A stretch of 64,000 nt of DNA from Io17-Chloro-G2 sp963663135 (GCA_963663135.2 CAXXRM010000005.1:1736001-1800000), one strand, 5' to 3'. Positions 44,137 through 54,225 are shown, counted from the first letter of the stretch. Program-made: numbers and translations. The notes: generated from the letters alone by a model not told the origin.

Positions 44137-45747
44137 ATGCATAACACCCTCTACTACGGCGATAACCTGGAGATTCTGCGGCAGCACGTTGCCGCCGAGT
44201 CGGTGGACCTGGTTTACCTGGACCCACCCTTCAACTCCAACGCCAGCTACAACGTGCCGTTCCGGGAGCGGTCGGGGGAGGAGTCGCAGGCGCAGATCCA
44301 TGCGTTCACCGACACTTGGGAGTGGACCCAGGAGACCGAACGCACCTACGAACTGGACATCATCCAGAACCCCGCCGTTCCCGCAACGGTAAAGGACATG
44401 ATTTCGGCCTTCCGACAGTTCATCGGGCGGAACGCCATGATGGCCTACCTGGTGATGATGGCTCCTCGCTTGGTGGAGATGCACCGGGTCCTAAGCCCCA
44501 CTGGGTCCATCTATCTACACTGCGATCCCACGGCCAGCCACTACTTGAAAACAATGATGGATGCTGTATTTCGCAAAGAGAATTTCAGGAACGAGATCGT
44601 TTGGCAACGGACCCTAGCTAAGGGCTTAATGACCAAACGCTTGCCCAACAACCACGACATCATTCTTGGGTATCAGAACACGACAGCAGCTACTTGGAAC
44701 ATCGAATCCGCGTTCCGGCCATACGACGAGAATTCGCTTGATGCCAAAACAGCGGCCAAGTACAGTCACCGCGATACTGACGGGAGGTTGTACCAACTCG
44801 ATAATTTGACCAACCCAAACTCGAACCGACCAAACCTAACTTATGAATTTCTAGGAATAACTAAAGTTTGGCGATGGACAAGACAACGAATGCAAGAAGC
44901 TTACAATGACGGCCTTGTTGTTCAGCCTCGACCTGGGGCTGTGCCACGATTCAAAAGATATTTGGACGAACAGCGCGGCCTTCCCTTAGGGGACGTCTGG
45001 ACTGACATTCCGCCAATCAACTCCCAAGCAAAAGAGCGCCTTGGCTACCCCACCCAGAAGCCAGAAGCCCTCCTCGAGCGCATCATCCAAGCGTCGTCCA
45101 ATGAGGGAGACGTTGTGATGGACCCGTTCTGCGGCTGTGGTACAGCGGTGGCGGCAGCGCAGAAGCTGGGGCGGCAGTGGATGGGCATCGATATCACCCA
45201 CTTGGCCGTGGCCCTGATGAAGAATAGGCTCAAGACCGCCTTCGACCTGGAGCCGGGCCGGGACTACCAGGTGGTGGGCGAGCCGGCCGACGTGGGCAGT
45301 GCACGAGCTCTTTGGGAGCAGGACCCATTCCAGTTCCAGGTTCTGGGCCGTGTCCCTGCTGGAGGCCCAGCCCCAGTCGGAGCAACGTCGGGGAGCCGAC
45401 CGGGGCATCGATGGGCTTCTCTACTTCATCGACGGCCCCCGCCGCACCAGCCACAAGATCGTGGTTCAGGTCAAGGGCGGTCGAGTGTCGTCGCCCCAGG
45501 TCCGGGACCTCAAGGGGGTGGTGGAGAGGGAAAATGCGGCCTTGGGACTATTTATCAGCCTGGACACTCCCACCCGGGACATGCGCGCCGAGGCGGCCAG
45601 CGGCGGGTTGTACCACTCCGATATCTGGCAGAAGGACTACCCGAAGATACAAATCCGCACAGTTGCCGAGTTGTTGGACGGCAAGGGCTTCGAGATTCCG
45701 CCGCACCCGCCCACGTTTCAAGCTGCTCCGCGAGTCCGACGTGCTGA
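44137..45747 (+). CDS. DNA (adenine/cytosine-N4) methyltransferase of a fused restriction-modification protein, frameshifted at its 3' part
   Basis: The N6_N4 methyltransferase domain is complete: catalytic DPPF (29-32) in VDLVYLDPPFN and the SAM motif DPFCGCGT (from Asp329) near the C-terminal end, an order typical of beta-class enzymes. At about 45342 an extra G in CAGGTTCTGG moves the frame, so after residue about 402 the product is nonsense (VLGRVPAGGPAPVG...). The other frame carries the endonuclease domain (next entry). Methylation activity may survive. Confidence 0.85.
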   Translation: MHNTLYYGDNLEILRQHVAAESVDLVYLDPPFNSNASYNVPFRERSGEESQAQIHAFTDTWEWTQETERTYELDIIQNPAVPATVKDMISAFRQFIGRNAMMAYLVMMAPRLVEMHRVLSPTGSIYLHCDPTASHYLKTMMDAVFRKENFRNEIVWQRTLAKGLMTKRLPNNHDIILGYQNTTAATWNIESAFRPYDENSLDAKTAAKYSHRDTDGRLYQLDNLTNPNSNRPNLTYEFLGITKVWRWTRQRMQEAYNDGLVVQPRPGAVPRFKRYLDEQRGLPLGDVWTDIPPINSQAKERLGYPTQKPEALLERIIQASSNEGDVVMDPFCGCGTAVAAAQKLGRQWMGIDITHLAVALMKNRLKTAFDLEPGRDYQVVGEPADVGSARALWEQDPFQFQVLGRVPAGGPAPVGATSGSRPGHRWASLLHRRPPPHQPQDRGSGQGRSSVVAPGPGPQGGGGEGKCGLGTIYQPGHSHPGHARRGGQRRVVPLRYLAEGLPEDTNPHSCRVVGRQGLRDSAAPAHVSSCSASPTC

Positions 45748-45781
45748 AGGCCGGCAATCCACCCTCGGAGAGGCCGGGTAG
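45299..45781 (+). pseudogene. Restriction-endonuclease domain separated from the methyltransferase by a frameshift
   Basis: The frame reads FWAVSLLEAQPQSEQRRGADRGIDGLLYF ... KIVVQVKGGRVSSPQVRDLKGV. RGxDxGIDG-x(n)-QVKGG is an Mrr-like PD-(D/E)xK core, usually fused directly to a methyltransferase of this type. It can be joined to the upstream frame by removing one G near 45342. It lacks its own start with a ribosome binding site. A one-base error in the assembly would restore a fused enzyme. Confidence 0.65.
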
Positions 45782-45837
45782 TATTCTGTCCTCATTTTAC
45801 CGCCCGTGGCCTTGCGGGCGGTTTGTAGGAAGTCTAT

Positions 45838-45876
45838 AAAAACGAAGGACAGGCATGAGCCTGTCCTTCGTTTTTT
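45838..45876. terminator. Bidirectional intrinsic terminator
   Basis: 14-bp stem (AACGAAGGACAGGC and complement), 4-nt loop, A-rich before and TTTTTT after. It separates the plus-strand methyltransferase from the minus-strand NHL gene. Confidence 0.9.
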
Positions 45877-45920
45877 GGTTCCGAGTAGTTGGTCTACGCC
45901 CCGATTGCCTGGGCCGGCGC

Positions 45921-46940
45921 CTACTCCATGGACTTGTTGTAGATCTGGAGGCGGCCCCGCTGGCTGTCGGTGACTATTAGGCGTTGTTTTTCTGTGTCGA
46001 AGGTTGCGCCGGTGGGGAATGAGAACCTGCCCAGAAGCTCCGGCCTGGTGGTCTCACGAAGCTCTCTCATGGTTTCCGGGTTGGACGAAGCCTGAGTCAT
46101 GGCGACCTTGGACAACTCGTTGGCGTCTCCAAGCAGGCTGGTGATGAACTGGCCGTCCGCAGCGAAAACCTGGACCCGGTCGTTGGCCCAATCGCACACG
46201 TACACATCGCCATCGGGGTCGACTGCTACGTCCGATGGGCGGTTGAGCTGCCCATCGCCGCTCCCGAAGCTGCCGAAGGAGGCCAACATCTCGCCGTCCG
46301 GGGATAGTTTCTGCACCCGGTGGTTCTTGTGGTCGGCAACGTAAATGGCGCCGGTCCGGTCGATGGTCAGGCCCCAAGGCTTGTTGAACTCGCCGGGGCC
46401 GCTGCCTTGTTTGCCCCATTGGCCCAGGAACTCGCCTTGTTTGGTGTATCGTTGAACCCGATGGTTGCGGCTGTCTACTATGTACAATTCCTCGTTGCGG
46501 TCGAAGGCAATACCTGACGGGCCGTCGAATTCGCCCTCTGCGCTGCCGCCTTTCCCCCAGAAGCCCAGGAACTGGCCCTCTTTGTCAAAAATAGAAACCC
46601 GGTTCAACCATTCATCGGTCACGTAGCCGTTTTCCTGGGAATCGAGTGCCACGGCAACGGGCCAGGTAAACTGTCCGGGGGAATTACCGTCGGTCCCGAA
46701 CTGTGCCAGGAACTGTTCGTCATCCACTTCGGTCCCAACGGTTATCTTACTCAGCCGGTTGCCCCGCATCGCGTGGTTCCAGGGCAGGTTGGGGTGGTAG
46801 TCGGTCCCGCGGTTCACCACGTAAACTGCGTCGCCTTCGCCGACCGCAACCGAGACCATGGTCCTGCTGCGCCAAGCCGGAGTTAATTTCACCTCTCGGT
46901 TGAAATCATATACTCGGCCCGCCACCCTTTGCGTAAACAT
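45921..46940 (-). CDS. NHL-repeat beta-propeller protein (second set)
   Basis: 339 aa; ATG 46940 follows AAGAGGA. Five or more NHL repeats (FDGPSGIAFDRNEELYIVDS, FNKPWGLTIDRTGAIYVADH, LNRPSDVAVDPDGDVYVCDW). By eye it is a clear paralogue of 23262-24296, including the N-terminal stretch about a route of VNRGTDYHPNLP versus LSRGTETPAFFP. It is last in the second DUF1800-DUF1501-NHL operon. Confidence 0.85.
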   Translation of the reverse strand: MFTQRVAGRVYDFNREVKLTPAWRSRTMVSVAVGEGDAVYVVNRGTDYHPNLPWNHAMRGNRLSKITVGTEVDDEQFLAQFGTDGNSPGQFTWPVAVALDSQENGYVTDEWLNRVSIFDKEGQFLGFWGKGGSAEGEFDGPSGIAFDRNEELYIVDSRNHRVQRYTKQGEFLGQWGKQGSGPGEFNKPWGLTIDRTGAIYVADHKNHRVQKLSPDGEMLASFGSFGSGDGQLNRPSDVAVDPDGDVYVCDWANDRVQVFAADGQFITSLLGDANELSKVAMTQASSNPETMRELRETTRPELLGRFSFPTGATFDTEKQRLIVTDSQRGRLQIYNKSME

Positions 46941-47003
46941 AGCGTCCTCTTCAATTTTTGGGATTACTGCGAGAGTCCCGCGGGAAGTTTTGCGGGGGTG
47001 ACA

Positions 47004-47033
47004 GCCCTGCCCGGGTGCTGACCCGGGCAGGGC
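47004..47033 (-). other. Stem-loop between DUF1501 and NHL genes
   Basis: Perfect 13-bp stem (GCCCTGCCCGGGT and complement) with a 4-nt loop, just after the DUF1501 stop. No U-run follows, so it may modulate rather than end transcription into the NHL gene. Confidence 0.5.
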
Positions 47034-47039
47034 GTCTCG

Positions 47040-48179
47040 TTAATTAACGGTTTGCAGAAAGCGCGGCTGTTCGAACGTCCCCTTAACAATGGGTTTGGCG
47101 TCCAGTCCCAGCCAGTCCTCCAGGATAGTGCCGTACAAGCCCCGGTAGTCGAGATTGGGCACCAGGTCGCCCTGCTGCAGGTCCTCGGGTTTACGGGAGG
47201 GGTATTCGCCGTACTGGCCGCCCTTGACCGCGTCCCCGATGGCGAAGGCCACCCCGCCGGCCCCGTGGTCGGTGCCGGAACCGTTGTCGGCCACCCGGCG
47301 GCCGAACTCGGTGAAGAGCAACATGACCACGTTGCCCGCGGCGTCGTGCTCCCGCAGGTCGGCAAAGAAGTCGGTTATAGCCTGGGATACGTCAGTCCAC
47401 AACCCGGCGTGGACTCCCGGCTGGTTGGCGTGGGTGTCAAAACCCATCTGATCGCAGTAGAAGATGCGGGTCCCCAGTTCGGCCAAGTGCACTTTGGCCA
47501 TGCCCTTGAGCTTTTGGGCGATGTTGGTGTCGGCGTACTCCACCGAGGAGGAGTATTTCTGGGTGGCGACTTTCAGGATGTCGGCCCCGTTCATGGCCTC
47601 AAGGCCGGTGGAACGCAGGTAGTTGGTGACCATGTCGCTGCCCACCGCCGGCGAGTAAATCCGGGAGAACCGGTCTAGAATCTTGGCCCTCTGCTCCTGC
47701 TCCTGAACGTCGGTGAGCAGTCCGTAGGTATCCAGGTTATCCACGCAGGCCACCGGCACTCCGGGCGATACCAAAGCGCGGAACAAGGTGTAGCCGAAGC
47801 TGACCGTGGTTACGATGTTGTCTTTGTTGGGGTCCAACTCCCGGGCCGCCAGCCCGAGCCAGCCTTCCTCACCGTTCTTGTCCGGCTCGCAGGTGTGCCA
47901 GATGTCCATGGAGCGGAAGTGGGAGCGCGGCGAGTTGGGGTAGCCCACGCCGTGGATCATGGCCAGGTCGCCCTGATCGTAAATGTCCTTCATGAGGCCC
48001 ATGCTGGGGTGGAACCCGAATTGGTCGTCGAAACGAATTATGTCGTCCTCGGGGATTGCCACGTTGGGCCGAACATCCCGGTAAATCGGGTCGTTATAGG
48101 GAATAATGGTGTTGAGGTAGTCGTTCCCGCCAGAAAGCTGTAGCACCACCAGCACGGGGTCTTTCTTAGTAGTTGTCAT
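47040..48179 (-). CDS. DUF1501 family protein (second set)
   Basis: 379 aa; ATG 48179 follows GGAGG. It aligns over its full length with 24388-25524 (TTKKDPVLVVLQLSGGNDYLNTIIPYND, SHFRSMDIWHTCEPDKNG, FDTHANQPG, FTEFGRRVADNGSGTDHGAGG). Differences are scattered, indicating an old duplication. Same neighbours as the first copy. Confidence 0.9.
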   Translation of the reverse strand: MTTTKKDPVLVVLQLSGGNDYLNTIIPYNDPIYRDVRPNVAIPEDDIIRFDDQFGFHPSMGLMKDIYDQGDLAMIHGVGYPNSPRSHFRSMDIWHTCEPDKNGEEGWLGLAARELDPNKDNIVTTVSFGYTLFRALVSPGVPVACVDNLDTYGLLTDVQEQEQRAKILDRFSRIYSPAVGSDMVTNYLRSTGLEAMNGADILKVATQKYSSSVEYADTNIAQKLKGMAKVHLAELGTRIFYCDQMGFDTHANQPGVHAGLWTDVSQAITDFFADLREHDAAGNVVMLLFTEFGRRVADNGSGTDHGAGGVAFAIGDAVKGGQYGEYPSRKPEDLQQGDLVPNLDYRGLYGTILEDWLGLDAKPIVKGTFEQPRFLQTVN

Positions 48180-48217
48180 TGTAGCCTCCGTCCAGCGTTG
48201 ACTTGATTGTAGTTGAC

Positions 48218-49615
48218 TTAAGCGTATTGGTACTCGGCCACCGAAGCGATCAGCTTCAGCATTTCAGCCACTCTTTTGGTGGAAGCGCCGGCCGCGTCAG
48301 GGGTCCCCCAAACCAGAGCGCCCTGCTCTTCGGCGTGGTCCACCAACTGAGATCGGGTCTCTCCCTCCACTTCCAAGGGGCCGATAAGGTCCAGGCAATT
48401 GTCCACAAAGTCTTCCGGCGACAGGTCCCCTTTGGATTCAAGGTTGCCCAGGATCGCTTGGATTCCCGGCCGTTCGACGTCGCCCAACATACCCGCGGCG
48501 AAATTTATGCGCTTCATCAGGGCGCCGCTGTTGACCCACTCCACGCCGGTGTGCCAACCCTCCACGCTGGGCGGGTTCAAGATATCCTGCCCCATGTAAC
48601 CCGGCTGCCGGGCCATATTGCCAATCCCTGGAGCGGGGAACTCCAAGCCGCCCACAAACCGCAGGGAGCCCACCACGACTTCGGCCGGGCTCTTGATCTT
48701 GGTGAACCGGGAGTTTTTGAAGAAGTCGGAGTTAAACAGCACCCTCAGCACTGCCTTGATGTCGTACTTGGAATCGGTGAAGGCCTGGGCCAATGTCTCA
48801 ATTGCTCCGGGGTTCCGGGGCGGCGTCACGGACCATGACGGGACCTGGGCCTCATCGGCGACGAAGAAGTTGTAGAGGTGGCGGGCGACGAAACGGGCCG
48901 TGGCCGGATGTTCACAGATTATGTCTATTACGTCTTCACCGTTGAAATTCCCAGTGCGGCCCAAGAACGTCTTTTCCTCATTGTCGTGGTCGGACTCCAG
49001 GTATTCGAACTCCCAGTCGAAGCGGCCGTACAGGCGGGGCGGCAGTTTGGCGAGGGTCCAACCGGTAAACGCTCGGGAGCATTCCCTCACGTCGTCTTCC
49101 GTGTAGTTGCCAACTCCCATGCTAAAGAGCTCCAGCAACTCACGGCCCCAGTTTTCGTTCACCGCATCGGCGTGGTTCTCGTTGTTGTCCAGCCAGTAAA
49201 TCATGGCCGGGTCTTTGGCTACGGCAACCAGGAAGTTTCGATAGTTGCCCAACGCGTATTCCCGGAACATATCAATCTGGGCGTTCATGACGTTGTAGTG
49301 GTCTACTTTCGACTGCCCGGTCGCGAAAATCTGGTGCCACAGCAGGACCATCTTCTCTTCCAATGGGCGCTTGGTGGCAATCATGGCGTGGAGCCAGTTG
49401 GCGCCACCCATTCCCGGCAGGGTGACTGCCCGGGTAAACTCCGGGTGCAACCGCAAAAACTCGTACCGGTCATAAGGCTCTTCTTTGGGGTCCACCAGGT
49501 CTTCGACCGTGGCCTCATATCCCCTGGCGGCCCTGGCTTCCAATTCTTCGCGGCCCGCGCCAAAACCGGCGCGGCGCATCAAATGCGCCATCAATGCAAT
49601 ATCTTGCTCGGCCAT
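48218..49615 (-). CDS. DUF1800 family protein (second set)
   Basis: 465 aa; ATG 49615 (MAEQDIALMAHLMRRAGFG) follows GAGG and is preferred over the longer frame to 49666. Family motifs are as in the first copy (KMVLLWHQIFATGQSKV, NENWGRELLELFSMGVG, LNPPSVEGWHTGVEW). It is the last chromosomal-type gene before the serine recombinase island; the recombinase ends 148 bp away. Confidence 0.9.
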   Translation of the reverse strand: MAEQDIALMAHLMRRAGFGAGREELEARAARGYEATVEDLVDPKEEPYDRYEFLRLHPEFTRAVTLPGMGGANWLHAMIATKRPLEEKMVLLWHQIFATGQSKVDHYNVMNAQIDMFREYALGNYRNFLVAVAKDPAMIYWLDNNENHADAVNENWGRELLELFSMGVGNYTEDDVRECSRAFTGWTLAKLPPRLYGRFDWEFEYLESDHDNEEKTFLGRTGNFNGEDVIDIICEHPATARFVARHLYNFFVADEAQVPSWSVTPPRNPGAIETLAQAFTDSKYDIKAVLRVLFNSDFFKNSRFTKIKSPAEVVVGSLRFVGGLEFPAPGIGNMARQPGYMGQDILNPPSVEGWHTGVEWVNSGALMKRINFAAGMLGDVERPGIQAILGNLESKGDLSPEDFVDNCLDLIGPLEVEGETRSQLVDHAEEQGALVWGTPDAAGASTKRVAEMLKLIASVAEYQYA

Positions 49616-49763
49616 GTCATACCTCTTTTCGAATGAATATGGGAATATACGGCTTCCTGTCGTCACAGGTGTGTGTTTGGTTATTGTCTAATTGACGGGC
49701 CGACATGTCAATTGGGGAGGATTCTTGCGGCAGGGTTTTTTCATTTTCCATGTGGACCCGGTT

Positions 49764-51494
49764 TCAAGGCAAGGGGCGCAGAGGAGTTGGGGTGTGGGAC
49801 CCGCTTTTGGAAAAGCTGCGCAAAACTTTTTTCGTTGGGCGTGGAAGAATGAGGGGGAAGAACCGCGGCGCCCCGGGCGGGGGCGTCGCGGTATTACAGT
49901 CATATGGGGATGGTGATGCCTCTTTATCAATTGACATCAATCCATCCGTTGGGATCCCCATCGTAATGGTCACGTGGTTGTCGCGGTCAATCACGATCTT
50001 GTCTACGACCAGCCGCAGCACTTCCCTGAGGTCTTCCGGTGGGAGGTTGTCAATGCCTTCGCCAATCTTTTCCACCCAGCGCACGATGTTGCCGGCCAGG
50101 GCCTTTTTCTCGGCTTTCATGGACGCCTGAGCCCGGTAGTCCTCCGCCCTAGCATGGGCGGTTTCCATTCGTTCGTTGATGAACTTGCGCTGATGGTCAA
50201 GCTCCCTTTCCGTGATCTTGCCCGACACGTACAGCCCGACCGCCCTGCTGTCTTCAACCTGCACCTTCTTGAGGTCTTTCTCCGCCCTGGCCAGCTGTTT
50301 CGCGAGTCCGTAGTCGTCCTCTGAATCCATAGACTTCAGACCTGCCAGAATGAGGTCCGGATTCTGGAACATCCTCTTGACCTCGGCCACAACCACTTCC
50401 TCCAACCGGTCTGCCCGAATGTACGGGTGTTCCCGACATTTCGACCCGTCGTTGGACATCCCATAGCATAGATAGTACTGAATCGGGGTTTCGCGGTCGC
50501 GCATGTAGACCTCGCCCTGGGACTTGACCTTTTTCCGTTTTGACGACCGGCAACCAAAGAACCGGTTGCATACGTCGCACGTGACCATACGCGGCAGCAT
50601 ATAGAACTCCGTGGTGTTGCGGGCGGACTGTATAATCCTTTCCTTTTTGATCAACTGGGCCCGGTCCCAGGTTTCCGGGGATACCAGTGGGGGAAATGGG
50701 ACACTGATCCAGGAGTCTTCCGGTTGCGGGTGGACCACCTCTCCATCCTCGGTCGAGGTCCAGCGGTTCTTCCCGTACCACCAAACGCCCTTGTACACCT
50801 CTTTGCTGATAAGGGCCGTGACGAATGCTTGGTGCCACCGTGACCCCGGTTTTGAGGTGGGCGCATTTTCATTATTCAACCGCAGGGTAATCTCATTCCC
50901 GCCCAACCTTTCTTCCACGTACCGCCGAAAGATGCGGCGCACGACCTCCGCTTCCGGTTCGTAGATTTCAGGCCTGCCGTCGTCTCCAATCCGGTACCCA
51001 TAAGGGACCGCACCGTTGGGAATGCGCCCCTGCTTGGCAGCCCCGCGCTTTCCCATCGTCGTGCGCTCCCGTATGCTGTCCAACTCCATCTTGGCGATAG
51101 CCGCCATGAGGCCGAAGGTCTTCATGTCGATGGTGTCCTTGACGGATACCAGTCGGATCCCGTGGGCTTCCACCACCTCCATGATTGCGGCGGCGCGGTA
51201 TATTCCCCGGCAAAGCCGGTCCGACTTCCAGCAAATGATGATGTCGAAAAGGCCCAGCTTGGCGTCAGCCAGCATCCGCTGGAACCCGGGCAGGTTCTTG
51301 GACCAGCCCGCGCCCACGTCCTGGTAGTGGTTCACGATGGTCAGGCCCAAGTTCCCGCCCAAGGTTTCCATGTCGACATCCTGCTCGGACAATGAAGTCT
51401 TGTCCTCCTCGGCTTGGCTCTGGTTTGAAACGCGGGCGTAGGTTACCGCCCTCAGGCCGGTCATCTGCGGTTGGCGCTTTTTGATCTTGGCCAT
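49764..51494 (-). CDS. Large serine recombinase
   Basis: 576 aa; ATG 51494 (MAKIKK) follows GAGG at 8 nt. N-terminal resolvase domain with catalytic Ser23 in TYARVSNQSQ and the Arg motif SDRLCRG; then the Recombinase domain (GYRIGDDGRPEIYEPEAEVVRRIFRRY), a zinc ribbon (CDVCNRFFGC ... C) and a coiled-coil motif (DLKKVQVEDSRAVGLYVSGKITERELDHQRKFI). All parts expected of an active integrase are present. The last 60 residues are Pro-rich and may be an addition. It lies at the boundary between the second DUF1800 operon and the island, so the attachment site should be near 49.6-49.76 kb. Confidence 0.9.
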   Translation of the reverse strand: MAKIKKRQPQMTGLRAVTYARVSNQSQAEEDKTSLSEQDVDMETLGGNLGLTIVNHYQDVGAGWSKNLPGFQRMLADAKLGLFDIIICWKSDRLCRGIYRAAAIMEVVEAHGIRLVSVKDTIDMKTFGLMAAIAKMELDSIRERTTMGKRGAAKQGRIPNGAVPYGYRIGDDGRPEIYEPEAEVVRRIFRRYVEERLGGNEITLRLNNENAPTSKPGSRWHQAFVTALISKEVYKGVWWYGKNRWTSTEDGEVVHPQPEDSWISVPFPPLVSPETWDRAQLIKKERIIQSARNTTEFYMLPRMVTCDVCNRFFGCRSSKRKKVKSQGEVYMRDRETPIQYYLCYGMSNDGSKCREHPYIRADRLEEVVVAEVKRMFQNPDLILAGLKSMDSEDDYGLAKQLARAEKDLKKVQVEDSRAVGLYVSGKITERELDHQRKFINERMETAHARAEDYRAQASMKAEKKALAGNIVRWVEKIGEGIDNLPPEDLREVLRLVVDKIVIDRDNHVTITMGIPTDGLMSIDKEASPSPYDCNTATPPPGAPRFFPLILPRPTKKVLRSFSKSGSHTPTPLRPLP

Positions 51495-52155
51495 GACTTT
51501 CACCTCTTGATCTATAAAAGTTGAAAATAAAAGAGACCCGCCTCCTGCCGGGAGGGGGTCTGCGGATAGTACAATTCCAGCGCATCACCTGCACGGCTCA
51601 GGTGGCGCCGCGGCCCGGGGTGTTGCTACCACCGCCGGGCCTACTAATTCTGGCGATCCTACCCGGTGGCCGGGTCGCCGTCAAAGACCGGCTGCCACTA
51701 ACGTCAGACGCCGCGGTGGTCCCAACCCGCTTCACCGGAATCCTCATCCTTCCGACTGGCTCAAGGTCTGTGAGGGGGCAATCCACGGATGGATTTTGCC
51801 CTGTTGCTGGTGATTCACCAGCCAGCCCGTCGACTGCCACCATCCGTCGGTTTCTTCGTGGCAAATGGGAATTCTCACGTCACAATGCCTTTCTTTGGAC
51901 CTCCGTCCAGAGTGTCTTTCATTTAGGTAGGTTCCCCGTTTGTTTTCTAAATTAGTCCCCTTTCCCCACGCGGTTCAGCCGGCCGGCCTCAGAGGTTCCG
52001 TCTAACAATCAGGCCATTCGCATCCGAGCTGCTCACTGGCCCGGCTGGGCTGGCCCGACCTCCAATGCAATTTGGTAATGAGACTATCCACACGGATTTT
52101 AGAGCGCCGTGTGGACAGTCTCAGTTCTGTATTGCGGACTGCAAATATGGTTGGG
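51495..52155. other. Intergenic region with an inverted repeat
   Basis: No gene is seen. 52080-52095 (GAGACTATCCACACGG) is the reverse complement of 52107-52122 with one mismatch, around an 11-nt loop, 34 nt after the stop of the gene at 52156; terminator or recombinase-related site. Confidence 0.5.
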
Positions 52156-53946
52156 TTAACCTCCGTCTCTACTGTCCGTAGCGCGCCTCCACGATTCCCG
52201 GGCCTCCAGGAGCGTGTACTGCCGCGGCGGATGGTGGAACGACACCTGATTTTGGGGCACATCGAAGGTTGCTGGCTGCAACAAGTCCACCAGGTCTGGC
52301 CGGCGCCAATCGTACACCACCATCTGGGCCCAACCGGCGACCGAGACCCGCCCTTCCCCGCTGCGCAAGTAGCGCAGGTCGGTTGACAGCCCCATAGCCA
52401 GCCCCATCTCGAAATTCTTCACGGTGGCCGCTGCCACCGGGATCCCCAGATTGTAGCCGATGATTTTGATCTTTTCGGAGGTCTGCTCGTCGGCGACGAC
52501 AAAGACGACCGGCCAGTACTGGCCATATTGGGCCGCCACGGCCCAGGGCCTGAGTTTCTTCAGAATAGCTCCATCCGTCCGTGCAGTAAGCTCGAACTCC
52601 ACCGGCTGCCAGACCTCCCTGCCGTTTGGGCACGGCAGCAGCACCCACAGGTCCGGCTTCAACTGGGTGTTGCCCAAATTAGGGTCGGCCAGGGTGACCA
52701 CCCAGCGGAACCCTGGGGCCACCAGTCGGCCATACCGACCGGCTATCACCGCCAGCCTCGCCACACCCAGGTTGTGGCGCTGCTGCTGCTTACGGTATGT
52801 GCCGCCATCAGCGACCAGGGCGGCATAACGGCTCCGGGACGTCTTCTGAGAAGCCCTGTCCCGGGATGCGACATGGATCATCCCGCCACGGTCAAGATAC
52901 AGCCGCCTATCAAGCTCTACGACCAGGCCAGCCTTCACCAAGGCCAGCACGATGCCCTGAGCCACACTACGGGCCATATGGCAGCCCTCGGCCACCAGGG
53001 TAAGGTTGGACCCGGGCCAGTCTTCGATCCACTTCATGACCCGATTGCTCCGGACGTCCAGCAGGCCGCCCACTCGAAGCTTATGCAGCTTGTCTTCCAG
53101 GGTTTCAGGGATGCCGGTTTTGCCAGTGAATACCGTAGGGTCCGGGACCGGCTTTTCGTAGGTGAAAATCGGTGTGAGCTCGTCATGCAGAAACCTTCCG
53201 TCCCAGACGACCGAGGTAAAAGTTGGGCCGTTTTCGTCGGCAGCTAAGATGGAGGCCGCCACCAGGCGTCTCAGGCGCAGGTGGGTCAAACGGTCGGCAC
53301 ATATCAAGATGGTGTGCCTCGGGTGGACTCCCTTAATGACCTCCGGCAGGCTCGTCATGGACCTCTGGCCACCCACATACATCAAACCGACGTCCAGTAT
53401 GGGGCCACCCGGCACATCGTAGTAGGCAACGGCATGGATCGGTCCCCGGGACATCCACCGGAGCCCGACCAGCTTGGCATTCCGGATGTGCCATGTATCC
53501 ACCGCATCGGGTTCGTTCTGCCAATGAATGCTGATGCCCAGGGCATCGGGGGCAACGAAGGACGCCTGGCAGAGCCTGGGGGCCAGGTGATAAAAAGCTT
53601 CCAGCATGGGCAGCCGGCCAGCCTGTTTGACCAACCCATCCAATGCGGCTTGGGGTCCAGCGGAGCGGACGGGCCCGTCCTGCATGGAGAGGGTCGGCAA
53701 CCCACCCGTTTGCAGGAAAAAACGCCGCCGCCGGCGCATGGTGGCGCCCATGTCCACGCCGAGAACGGCGCCACGCGCCTCCAAGCGGGTCAATGCGTCC
53801 CTCACGGTGGACTCCGGCCACTCTATGGCCCCGGCCAGTTCCTCGGCGGATATCAGGGGCTCATCATGAAGAATCTCGAGGATTACTCTATCCAGGTCCT
53901 CCCTGGGTACCCATTTAACCTCCGTCATGTCTTTAGCCTCTGTCAT
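52156..53946 (-). CDS. Replication-relaxation-like protein
   Basis: 596 aa; ATG 53946 follows GAGAGG. An N-terminal winged helix (DRVILEILHDEPLISAEELAGAIEWPESTVRDALTRLEARG) and a C-terminal domain with KPDLWVLLPCPNGREVWQPVEFELTARTD, whose D...E-x-E pattern is seen in the Replic_Relax family and resembles a PD-(D/E)xK core. The family occurs on plasmids and integrative elements and is linked to conjugation or replication. It sits next to the serine recombinase and a small accessory gene, supporting an integrative element. Confidence 0.65.
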   Translation of the reverse strand: MTEAKDMTEVKWVPREDLDRVILEILHDEPLISAEELAGAIEWPESTVRDALTRLEARGAVLGVDMGATMRRRRRFFLQTGGLPTLSMQDGPVRSAGPQAALDGLVKQAGRLPMLEAFYHLAPRLCQASFVAPDALGISIHWQNEPDAVDTWHIRNAKLVGLRWMSRGPIHAVAYYDVPGGPILDVGLMYVGGQRSMTSLPEVIKGVHPRHTILICADRLTHLRLRRLVAASILAADENGPTFTSVVWDGRFLHDELTPIFTYEKPVPDPTVFTGKTGIPETLEDKLHKLRVGGLLDVRSNRVMKWIEDWPGSNLTLVAEGCHMARSVAQGIVLALVKAGLVVELDRRLYLDRGGMIHVASRDRASQKTSRSRYAALVADGGTYRKQQQRHNLGVARLAVIAGRYGRLVAPGFRWVVTLADPNLGNTQLKPDLWVLLPCPNGREVWQPVEFELTARTDGAILKKLRPWAVAAQYGQYWPVVFVVADEQTSEKIKIIGYNLGIPVAAATVKNFEMGLAMGLSTDLRYLRSGEGRVSVAGWAQMVVYDWRRPDLVDLLQPATFDVPQNQVSFHHPPRQYTLLEARESWRRATDSRDGG

Positions 53947-54225
53947 GTCGGTCACCTCTCTCTATATATATGGGTGGTCTGCCTGAAGGTCGGGCATTTT
54001 CTCCAGCAGCCCAAGGGTCGATCCTCCACAGACAATGTTCAAAACCGCATCGAGGTCCAACGTCCAGCGATCCAGTTGGATTCTCTACGTCGCTATTGCC
54101 TCCACCAGCGATGTGAATCGCCGGTACCCGAAATGAACTCATCAGTGTTAAGGGAGCCGGAACCCCACGGCGGGGATTTTCAGCCGGCGCCGGTTTGATA
54201 TTCATGAGGTCGATGGTGGACCGCA

